DNA from: Candidatus Fonsibacter sp.
GTDB taxonomy: Bacteria; Pseudomonadota; Alphaproteobacteria; Pelagibacterales; Pelagibacteraceae
Assembly: GCA_009693745.1 (NCBI GenBank)
Contig: SHWR01000064.1
Span: forward strand, 1 to 5,176
Reading direction: 5' to 3'
DNA length: 5,176 bases
How positions within the stretch are numbered: position 1 is the first letter of the stretch; every line of letters begins with the position of its first letter. A program made the translations under genes and the position numbers. Shown in pieces: positions 1-5,176 of the stretch. The notes under the pieces were generated by a model. That model ran no database searches. It was not told where the DNA came from and saw nothing but the letters and a program-made list of their open reading frames with translations.

Positions 1-1095
1 AAATCAGAAATTAATCTTAATACAGTTCCGCCAGCAAAAATATTAGTTGTTGGTTTGCAAGGGTCAGGAAAAACAACAACTTCAGCAAAGATTGCAAAAT
101 TTATTGAAAAGAATTTTAATAAAAAAGTAATGTTATCGAGCTTAGACGTATACCGTCCAGCAGCTCAAAAACAATTAGAGTTATTAGGTAGTCAAAATAA
201 TATTCAAACAATTCCAATTATAGAAGGACAACTACCAATAGAAATTACGCAAAGAACTTTAGCGGCCGCTTCTTTATCGGGTTCCGATGTAATCATTTTT
301 GATACTGCAGGACGAACACAAATTGATAGCATGATGATGAGTGAATTAAATAATCTTAAAAAGATAATTAATCCAATTGAAACTTTTTTAGTTGCTGACT
401 CTTTAACAGGACAAGACGCTGTAAATATCGCTAGTGAATTTAAAAAAACAGTCGATTTAACAGGAATAATATTAACAAGAATTGATGGGGATGGAAAAGG
501 TGGTGCCGCTCTTAGCATGAAGTCCGTTGCTAATTGTCCTATTAAATTTTTAGGAGTTGGTGAAAAAATTGATGATTTTGAAATATTTCATCCAGAAAGA
601 ATTGCAAACAGAATTTTAGGAATGGGAGATGTGGTTTCTCTTGTTGAAAAAGTATCTGAAAATTTAAAAAAAGAAGAAGTTGAAGAACTAGAAGAGAATT
701 TTAAAAAAGGGCAATTTACTTTTAACGATTATTTAAAGCAGCTTAGACAAATGAAAAAAATCGGTGGCATGGGAAAAGTTCTAGGAATGATCCCTGGTAT
801 TTCAAAAATTAAAAAACAAATAGATGAGGCTAATATTGACGAGGGTCTTCTTGGAAAACAAGAGGCGGTTATTTTATCAATGACCCCTAAAGAAAGAGAC
901 AACCCAAAAATTATTGATGGCTCTAGAAAAAAAAGAATAGCGAATGGTTCAGGAACTGACATCGCTTTAGTAAACAAGCTTCTAAAACAACATAAAATGA
1001 TGACAGGAATGATGAAAAGAATGTCTCAAGGTGGCGGAAGAAATTTTGGAGGTTTAGATAGAATGCCTCCGGAATTATTTAACAATCTAAAATAG
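1..1095 (+). CDS. ffh: Signal recognition particle GTPase Ffh (SRP54), 5' partial
   Basis: Ffh binds 4.5S RNA and the signal sequence of nascent membrane proteins, and with FtsY delivers the ribosome to the inner membrane. The frame is open from base 1, so the start lies upstream. The visible 364 residues lack roughly 90 N-terminal residues (N domain) compared with the usual ~450. Visible GTPase motifs by fragment residue are the P-loop GLQGSGKTTT (18-27), DVYRPAA (49-55), DTAGR (101-105) and TRIDGDGKGG (159-168), followed by a GVGE closing loop near 185. The Met-rich M domain follows, with RQMKKIGGMG, the RNA-binding block SRKKRIANGSG (about 308-318) and a KMMTGMMKRM helix. G4 reads TRID instead of the TKxD of E. 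coli, which I recall as common in alphaproteobacteria. The gene ends 12 bases before rpsP, consistent with one operon. The identification is secure. Confidence 0.98.
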   Translation, partial: KSEINLNTVPPAKILVVGLQGSGKTTTSAKIAKFIEKNFNKKVMLSSLDVYRPAAQKQLELLGSQNNIQTIPIIEGQLPIEITQRTLAAASLSGSDVIIFDTAGRTQIDSMMMSELNNLKKIINPIETFLVADSLTGQDAVNIASEFKKTVDLTGIILTRIDGDGKGGAALSMKSVANCPIKFLGVGEKIDDFEIFHPERIANRILGMGDVVSLVEKVSENLKKEEVEELEENFKKGQFTFNDYLKQLRQMKKIGGMGKVLGMIPGISKIKKQIDEANIDEGLLGKQEAVILSMTPKERDNPKIIDGSRKKRIANGSGTDIALVNKLLKQHKMMTGMMKRMSQGGGRNFGGLDRMPPELFNNLK

Positions 1096-1101
1096 AAAGG
1101 A
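1096..1101 (+). promoter_or_regulatory. Shine-Dalgarno site of rpsP
   Basis: AAAGGA lies directly after the ffh stop codon and six bases before the rpsP ATG, a normal distance for ribosome binding. It is the only clear purine-rich ribosome binding site among the six gene starts in the window. It supports the ATG at 1108 as the S16 start. Confidence 0.75.
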
Positions 1102-1107
1102 AAACAA

Positions 1108-1566
1108 ATGTTAAAAATAAGACTATCTAGAGGGGGAACAAAAAAAAGACCCTTTTATCAAATCGTAGTTGCAGATTCTAGAAATCCAAGAGATGGAAAA
1201 TTTATTGAAAAACTTGGATACTTCAATCCGTTATTACCAAAAAGCAAACCAGAAAGATTAAGCTTAGAGTCAGAAAGAATCACTCATTGGATTAAAATGG
1301 GAGCTCAGCCTACTCTAAGGGTTGCAAAATTTTTAGGTGCTGCAAATCTTGCTCCGGTTCCTGAAAAAAGAAATAATCCAATTAAAGCTTTGCCTAAAAA
1401 GAAAGCACAAGAAAGATTAAAAGCTGCACAAGCTCCAAAAGAAGCACCAGCACCAGAAGCGGCCTCAGCACCAGAAGCAGCGGCTCCAGCAGCTGAACCA
1501 GCCCCTGTAGAAGCCCCAAAGGGTGAAGAAAAAGCCCAAGAAGCGGAGGCACCAAAAGCAAATTAA
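1108..1566 (+). CDS. rpsP: 30S ribosomal protein S16 with Ala/Pro/Glu-rich C-terminal tail
   Basis: S16 is a small-subunit protein that binds 16S rRNA early in 30S assembly. Residues 1-85 are the conserved fold: the start MLKIRLSRGGTKKRPFYQIV, then ADSRNPRDGKFIEKLGYFNP, and an ERITHWIKMGAQPT block near 56-69. The protein is 152 residues, against about 80-90 for a minimal S16. The extra part, from about residue 93, begins with a basic stretch (KALPKKKAQERLKAAQ). It then becomes a low-complexity Ala/Pro/Glu segment that is probably disordered. Extended S16 tails are known in alphaproteobacteria; the role of this one is unknown. The tail DNA is far more GC-rich than its surroundings. The ATG follows a good ribosome binding site. 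trmD starts only 5 bases after the stop, leaving no space for the rimM gene usually found here. Confidence 0.97.
   Translation: MLKIRLSRGGTKKRPFYQIVVADSRNPRDGKFIEKLGYFNPLLPKSKPERLSLESERITHWIKMGAQPTLRVAKFLGAANLAPVPEKRNNPIKALPKKKAQERLKAAQAPKEAPAPEAASAPEAAAPAAEPAPVEAPKGEEKAQEAEAPKAN
1450..1485 (+). repeat. Imperfect 18-base tandem repeat in the S16 tail
   Basis: Two adjacent 18-base units, 1450-1467 and 1468-1485, encode APEAAS and APEAAA. The first 11 bases of each unit are identical (GCACCAGAAGC) and 14 of 18 match overall. The units are in frame (six codons each), so gain or loss of a copy would change tail length without breaking rpsP. This is most simply explained by replication slippage within a low-complexity coding segment. 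Confidence 0.7.
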
Positions 1567-1571
1567 CTATT

Positions 1572-2258
1572 ATGTGGTCTGCAAAAATATTCACTTTATA
1601 CCCAGAATTTTTTCCAGGGATTTTAGATATCGGGCTTTATAAAAGAGCTAGAGAAAATAAAATCTGGTCACTCGATGTTGTTAACATCAGGGACTATGCT
1701 TTAGATGAGCACGGAAGCGTGGATGACACTCCTTTTGGCGGAGGAAGCGGAATGGTTATGCGTGCCGATGTAATAGATAATTGTTTGGATAAAAATATTA
1801 AAAACTCTAAAAATGAACTTATTTATCTAAGTCCTAGAGGTGAATTGTTAACGCAAAAAATTGCAAAACAATTATCACAAAAAAATGGAGTAGATCTTAT
1901 TTGTGGGCACTTTGAGGGAATTGATCAGAGAGTTATAGAAGAAAGAAAAATTAGAGAAATAAGTATTGGTGATTTTATTTTATCCGGCGGTGAAACAGCA
2001 GCTTTTGTTTTTTTAGATTCCATACTTCGATTGTTACCAGGAGTTCTTGGCAATTCTTCATCTTTAAATGAAGAAAGTTTTGAAAATAATTTATTGGAAT
2101 ATCCTCAATATACAAAACCCCAAGAGTGGAAAGGAAGAACCGTTCCGGAAGTACTTTTGTCTGGGAATCACGCTAAAATTAAGGACTGGCGCTTAGCACA
2201 ATCCGAGGATATAACACGACGCCAGAGACAAGACTTATGGGAAAAATATCACAAATAA
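1572..2258 (+). CDS. trmD: tRNA (guanine37-N1)-methyltransferase TrmD
   Basis: TrmD is a SPOUT-family enzyme that methylates N1 of G37, next to the anticodon, using S-adenosylmethionine, and so prevents +1 frameshifting. It works as a dimer with a trefoil-knot cofactor site. The 228 residues include MWSAKIFTLYPEFF at the start, DDTPFGGGSGMVMR (51-64), YLSPRGELL (85-93), CGHFEGIDQRV (111-121), IGDFILSGGE (132-141), LRLLPGVLG (152-160), LLEYPQYTKP (174-183) and VLLSGNHAKI (194-203). By motif alignment, Arg153 matches the catalytic Arg154 of the E. coli enzyme. The position of catalytic Asp169 is Glu168 here. The C terminus is about 27 residues shorter than in E. coli, within family range. The start is 5 bases after rpsP with no Shine-Dalgarno site, so translation is probably coupled to rpsP. 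Confidence 0.98.
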   Translation: MWSAKIFTLYPEFFPGILDIGLYKRARENKIWSLDVVNIRDYALDEHGSVDDTPFGGGSGMVMRADVIDNCLDKNIKNSKNELIYLSPRGELLTQKIAKQLSQKNGVDLICGHFEGIDQRVIEERKIREISIGDFILSGGETAAFVFLDSILRLLPGVLGNSSSLNEESFENNLLEYPQYTKPQEWKGRTVPEVLLSGNHAKIKDWRLAQSEDITRRQRQDLWEKYHK

Positions 2259-2268
2259 TCAAATTTTA

Positions 2269-2787
2269 ATGCAAATTTCTACAATGAGAATAGACGAATT
2301 AGATAAACTTCATATTAAGAAAATTGGTGAAAAAAAATTACCAGATTTTTCTCCAGGAGATACTTTAAAAGTAAACGTTCGAATTATCGAAGGAAAAAGA
2401 CAAAGAATACAAGCTTATGAAGGAGTGTGTATTGCTAAAAAAAATAGAGGAATTAATTCTACTTTTACAGTTAGAAAAATTTCTTTCGGAGAAGGTGTTG
2501 AAAGATTATTTCCAGTTCACAGTCCAAACGTAGAGTCTATTGAAGTTATTAGAAGCGGAAAAGTAAGAAGAGCAAAACTTTATTACTTAAGAGAAAGAAC
2601 TGGTAAATCAGCTAGAATTACTGAAAAAATTAGAAAAAAAATTGGCGTAGATATTATTCAACCTTTACCAAAAAAAGAGGCAGTCCAAAATATTGAAGCA
2701 AAAACAGATATAGCTGTCGAACAGGCTCCAAAAAATAAGGAAAAAGCTTCAGCGCCAAAGACAGAAGCTCAGAATAAAAAGAAGTAA
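2269..2787 (+). CDS. rplS: 50S ribosomal protein L19 with Lys-rich C-terminal tail
   Basis: L19 is a large-subunit protein located at the interface with the 30S subunit. The core covers roughly residues 1-117, with PDFSPGDTLKVNVRIIEGK (25-43), QAYEGVCIAKK (48-58), FTVRKISFGEGVERLFP (66-82), IEVIRSGKVRRAKLYYLRER (91-110) and TGKSARI (111-117). The protein is 172 residues, compared with about 115-130 normally. The extra ~50 residues are rich in Lys, Ala, Glu and Gln, end in KKK, and are probably disordered. The start is uncertain. ATG 2269 gives MQISTMRIDEL, while ATG 2284 gives MRIDELDKL. Neither has a Shine-Dalgarno site, and both fit the length range of the family's N terminus. I keep 2269 because it lies closer to the trmD stop (10-base gap). 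Confidence 0.96.
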   Translation: MQISTMRIDELDKLHIKKIGEKKLPDFSPGDTLKVNVRIIEGKRQRIQAYEGVCIAKKNRGINSTFTVRKISFGEGVERLFPVHSPNVESIEVIRSGKVRRAKLYYLRERTGKSARITEKIRKKIGVDIIQPLPKKEAVQNIEAKTDIAVEQAPKNKEKASAPKTEAQNKKK

Positions 2788-2803
2788 TACTAGTTTTTAT
2801 TTA

Positions 2804-4204
2804 ATGGCAAAGACACTTTACGACAAAATATGGGAGAGTCATTTAGTTGATGAACAAAGTGATGGAACATCACTTTTGTACATTGATAGGCATTTAGTTC
2901 ACGAAGTAACGAGTCCACAGGCATTTGAGGGATTACGTTTATCTAATAGAAAAGTAAAATTACCTGGCTCAACATTAGCAGTTGTCGATCATAATGTTCC
3001 AACAACTGATAGATCAAAAGGAATAGCAGATAAAGAATCTGCAATTCAAGTTGAGACTCTTTCTAAAAATTGTAAAGATTTTGGTATAGAATTTTTTGGT
3101 TTAACAGACAAAAGACAAGGCATTGTTCATGTTATTGGTCCTGAACAAGGATTTACTCAGCCTGGAATGACAATTGTTTGTGGAGATAGTCATACTTCAA
3201 CGCACGGTGCATTTGGCGCATTAGCTTTCGGAATTGGAACCTCAGAAGTAGAACATGTTCTTGCAACACAAACTTTAATTCAAAGTAGAGTAAAAAATTT
3301 TAAAATAAGCGTTGATGGTAAATTGCCATTAGGAGTTACCGCTAAAGATGTCATTTTATCTATCATTGGAAATATTGGAACAGCAGGCGGAACCGGCTAT
3401 GTTATTGAATACTGCGGAGAAGTTTTTAGAAATTTCTCTATGGAAGAAAGAATGACGGTTTGTAATATGAGCATAGAAGCTGGCGCTCGAGCTGGAATGG
3501 TTGCTCCTGATCAAAAAACTTTTGATTATATTAAAGGAAGACCGTTAGCACCTCAGGGAGATAATTGGGAAAAAGCACTTAAATACTGGAGCAATTTATA
3601 TACAGATAAAGATGCAAAATTTGACAGAGAACTTCATTTGCAAGGCAAAGATATTGAGCCAACCGTTACTTGGGGAACAAGTCCTCAAGATATAGCCTCT
3701 ATTAATGGAAAAGTTCCCGATCCAAATTTAGAAAAAAATGAAGATAGAAAAAAATCTATACTAAGATCTTTAGATTACATGGGTTTAGAGCCCAATACTC
3801 CAATCCAAGATATTAAAATTGATAAGGTTTTTATAGGCTCTTGTACCAATGGAAGGATTGAAGATCTAAGAGAAGTTGCAAAAATAGTTAAAGGAAAAAA
3901 AGTAAACAAAAGCGTTGATGCAATTGTTGTTCCAGGTTCTGGACTTGTAAAATTACAAGCTGAAAAAGAAGGTTTAGATAAAATATTTAAAGATTCAGGA
4001 TTTGAGTGGAGAGAGCCAGGATGTTCAATGTGTCTTGGAATGAATCCAGATCAATTAAAACCAAAAGAAAGATGTGCTTCTACTTCAAACAGAAATTTTG
4101 AAGGCAGACAAGGACGAGGAGGAAGAACACATCTTGTTAGTCCAGTTATGGCAGCTGCCGCTGCAATTGAAGGTAGATTTGTAGATATTAGAAAAATTAT
4201 TTAA
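2804..4204 (+). CDS. leuC: 3-isopropylmalate dehydratase large subunit LeuC
   Basis: LeuC pairs with LeuD to convert 2-isopropylmalate into 3-isopropylmalate through isopropylmaleate, the second step of leucine synthesis, in the cytoplasm. It belongs to the aconitase family and carries a [4Fe-4S] cluster. Its 466 residues are the full family length. Visible blocks are MAKTLYDKIW at the start, LLYIDRHLVHEVTSPQAFEG (24-43), VVDHNVPTTDR (60-70), the CGDSHTSTHGAFG block (126-138), EAGARAGMVAPD (225-236) and IGSCTNGR (344-351). GCSMCLGMNPDQ (406-417) and STSNRNFEGRQGRGGRTHLVSP follow. Cys347, Cys407 and Cys410 are the expected cluster ligands. It starts 16 bases after rplS with no ribosome binding site or leader peptide visible. 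Its stop shares one base with the leuD start. Confidence 0.99.
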   Translation: MAKTLYDKIWESHLVDEQSDGTSLLYIDRHLVHEVTSPQAFEGLRLSNRKVKLPGSTLAVVDHNVPTTDRSKGIADKESAIQVETLSKNCKDFGIEFFGLTDKRQGIVHVIGPEQGFTQPGMTIVCGDSHTSTHGAFGALAFGIGTSEVEHVLATQTLIQSRVKNFKISVDGKLPLGVTAKDVILSIIGNIGTAGGTGYVIEYCGEVFRNFSMEERMTVCNMSIEAGARAGMVAPDQKTFDYIKGRPLAPQGDNWEKALKYWSNLYTDKDAKFDRELHLQGKDIEPTVTWGTSPQDIASINGKVPDPNLEKNEDRKKSILRSLDYMGLEPNTPIQDIKIDKVFIGSCTNGRIEDLREVAKIVKGKKVNKSVDAIVVPGSGLVKLQAEKEGLDKIFKDSGFEWREPGCSMCLGMNPDQLKPKERCASTSNRNFEGRQGRGGRTHLVSPVMAAAAAIEGRFVDIRKII

Positions 4205-4206
4205 TG
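4202..4206 (+). other. leuC stop / leuD start overlap (TAATG)
   Basis: The TAA stop of leuC and the ATG start of leuD share an A. No Shine-Dalgarno motif is visible upstream, so leuD is probably translated by ribosomes that terminate and reinitiate. This would suit balanced production of two subunits of one enzyme. Confidence 0.85.
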
Positions 4207-4806
4207 GAAAAATTTACAAAATTAAAAAGTATTGCTGCCGATCTTCCGATTATGAACGTTGATACAGATATGATTATTCCAAAACAATTTTTAAAGACAA
4301 TCAAAAGAACAGGTCTTGGCTCAGCTTTATTTTATGAAATGCGCTATGATGAAAAAGGCAATGCAATAAAAAGTTTTATTTTAAATAACGCGCCTTATAA
4401 TAAAGCAAAAATTTTAATCTCAGGAAAGAATTTTGGTTGTGGATCCTCAAGAGAACACGCTCCTTGGGCCTTATTAGACTTTGGTATTCGATGTGTAATT
4501 GCAGAGAGTTTTGCAGATATTTTTTATAACAATTGTTTCAAAAATGGAATCTTACCAATTATTCTTCCCGAAAATCAGGTTAAAGAATTATCTGAAGCTG
4601 CAAAAAAAAATAAAGAAATAGAGATAGATTTGATTGATCAAAAAATTCATAAAGGAGATAACAGACCTTTTGATTTTGAAATTGAATCATTTAGGAAAGA
4701 ATATTTGTTAAATGGTTATGACGATATTGCACTTACTTTAAAAAAAGATGTAAAAATTAATAGTTTTGAACAAAAGAAAAAAAATTTAACTCCTTGGCTA
4801 TATTAA
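4204..4806 (+). CDS. leuD: 3-isopropylmalate dehydratase small subunit LeuD
   Basis: LeuD is the swivel-domain subunit of isopropylmalate isomerase and completes the LeuC active site. At 200 residues it matches the usual length of about 201. Diagnostic motifs are NVDTDMIIPKQFLKTI (18-33), which recognises substrate in this family, then ALFYEMRYD (41-49) and the active-site loop FGCGSSREHAPWALLDFG (77-94). VIAESFADIFYNNCFKNGILPI (98-119) completes the fold. The C terminus has the alphaproteobacterial-type FDFEIESFRKEYLLNGYDDI segment and ends in TPWLY. A run of nine A residues at 4602-4610 lies inside the frame (Ala-Lys-Lys-Asn) and is intact. The gene is coupled to both neighbours by one-base overlaps. 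Confidence 0.98.
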   Translation: MEKFTKLKSIAADLPIMNVDTDMIIPKQFLKTIKRTGLGSALFYEMRYDEKGNAIKSFILNNAPYNKAKILISGKNFGCGSSREHAPWALLDFGIRCVIAESFADIFYNNCFKNGILPIILPENQVKELSEAAKKNKEIEIDLIDQKIHKGDNRPFDFEIESFRKEYLLNGYDDIALTLKKDVKINSFEQKKKNLTPWLY

Positions 4807-4808
4807 TG
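4804..4808 (+). other. leuD stop / leuB start overlap (TAATG)
   Basis: This is the same one-base TAATG arrangement as at leuC/leuD. The sequence before it (CTCCTTGGCTATAT) holds no Shine-Dalgarno site, so coupled translation of leuB with leuD is likely. The junction fixes the leuB start, supported by the family-like N terminus that follows. Confidence 0.82.
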
Positions 4809-5176
4809 AAAAAAAAACTTCTTATTCTTGCCGGAGATGGAATTGGACCTGAGGTAATGAATGAGGTTAAAAAAATTATTCTTTGGTTTAATAAAAATAA
4901 ATCTTCTGACTTTGATATTATCGAAGAATTAGCAGGGGGAATTTCTTTTGATAAACATGGGGTGCCTATTACTGACAAAGTAATGGATATTGCAATAGCA
5001 AGTGATGCAGTTTTGTTAGGAGCTGTAGGCGGACCAAAATGGGATAAATTAGAATTTTCTAAAAAACCTGAAAGAGCTTTATTAAGACTTAGAAAAGATT
5101 TGGAATTATTTGCAAATTTAAGACCTGCAATTTGCTTTAAAGAGCTTGCAAATGCCTCTACTTTAAAACTAGAAAT
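4806..5176 (+). CDS. leuB: 3-isopropylmalate dehydrogenase LeuB, 3' partial
   Basis: LeuB oxidises and decarboxylates 3-isopropylmalate with NAD+ to give 2-oxoisocaproate, the direct precursor of leucine. The window ends after 123 complete codons, about one third of the usual 350-370 residues. The frame is open to the last base. Motifs are LLILAGDGIGPEVMNE (5-20), ELAGGISFDKHGVPIT (41-56), the glycine-rich LGAVGGPKWD (71-80) and ALLRLRKDLELFANLRPA (91-108). Arg96 and Arg106 match the substrate-carboxylate arginines of the family (Arg94 and Arg104 in Thermus). The metal-binding aspartates and NAD site lie beyond the window. The ATG overlaps the leuD stop, and nine A residues (4809-4817) follow it directly, encoding Lys-Lys-Lys. 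Start and identity are well supported. Confidence 0.97.
   Translation, partial: MKKKLLILAGDGIGPEVMNEVKKIILWFNKNKSSDFDIIEELAGGISFDKHGVPITDKVMDIAIASDAVLLGAVGGPKWDKLEFSKKPERALLRLRKDLELFANLRPAICFKELANASTLKLE

Noticed and set aside
55..57. TTG as a possible ffh start
   Set aside because: The frame is open back to base 1, and the upstream residues (INLNTVPPAKILVVG) are normal Ffh sequence leading into the P-loop. The TTG is an internal Leu codon in a gene truncated by the window edge.
204..977. Two minus-strand open frames inside ffh (204-518 and 729-977)
   Set aside because: Both lie fully opposite strongly conserved Ffh motifs, have no recognisable domain or start signal, and follow the codon pattern of the sense gene.
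1441..1560. GC-rich patch as a sign of horizontal transfer
   Set aside because: The patch is confined to an Ala/Pro/Glu-coding tail in frame with S16. Amino-acid composition explains the GC rise without foreign DNA.
1394..1594. Minus-strand open frame opposite the S16 tail (Leu-rich product)
   Set aside because: It is the complement of Ala/Pro/Glu codons, which reads as Leu-rich sequence. It has no family-like motif and overlaps rpsP and the trmD start, so it is a shadow of the coding bias.
2773..2801. Inverted repeat AATAAAAA / TTTTTATT around the rplS stop, resembling a terminator
   Set aside because: The 8-base stem is entirely A/T with a 13-base loop and would be barely stable. It lacks a GC stem followed by a free U run, and leuC starts two bases after it. 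Not called as a terminator.
4757..4978. Minus-strand open frame across the leuD/leuB junction
   Set aside because: It is antisense to the conserved LeuB N terminus (GDGIGPEV region) and the LeuD C terminus, and shows no features of its own.

Overview
The window is a compact, AT-rich piece of a bacterial chromosome. It carries seven co-directional plus-strand genes and almost no intergenic DNA: ffh (5' end cut off), rpsP, trmD, rplS, leuC, leuD and leuB (3' end cut off). The strong AT bias, very short spacers and minimal leaders suggest a streamlined genome. The Ffh, TrmD and L19 sequences look alphaproteobacterial, for example TRIDGDG in the Ffh G4 region, LLEYPQYTKP in TrmD, and AYEGVCIA and YGEGVER-like blocks in L19. 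Together with the gene order, this points to a SAR11/Pelagibacterales-like or similar marine alphaproteobacterium. That assignment is inference from recalled family features, not a database match.

Layout: positions 1-1095 hold the C-terminal four fifths of the signal recognition particle GTPase Ffh. After 12 bases comes ribosomal protein S16 (1108-1566) with a long Ala/Pro/Glu tail. After 5 bases comes the tRNA m1G37 methyltransferase TrmD (1572-2258), and after 10 bases ribosomal protein L19 (2269-2787) with a Lys-rich tail. After 16 bases the content switches to leucine biosynthesis: LeuC (2804-4204), LeuD (4204-4806) and LeuB (4806-5176, running off the end). leuC/leuD and leuD/leuB each overlap by one base in a TAATG junction. 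No stretch over 300 bases lacks a gene, and I see no RNA gene, mobile element, CRISPR array or convincing terminator.

The first four genes serve protein synthesis and membrane targeting. LeuC and LeuD form the heterodimeric isopropylmalate isomerase, and LeuB oxidises its product, so leuCDB covers the two middle steps of leucine synthesis after LeuA. All seven genes plausibly lie on one transcript, which would tie leucine synthesis to ribosome and translation gene expression.

I found no clearly new biological system. The points most worth a second look are: rimM is missing from its usual place between rpsP and trmD; both ribosomal proteins carry C-terminal tails; Glu stands at the TrmD catalytic Asp position; recognisable Shine-Dalgarno sites are nearly absent; and leuCDB is fused to the translation operon without a visible leader.
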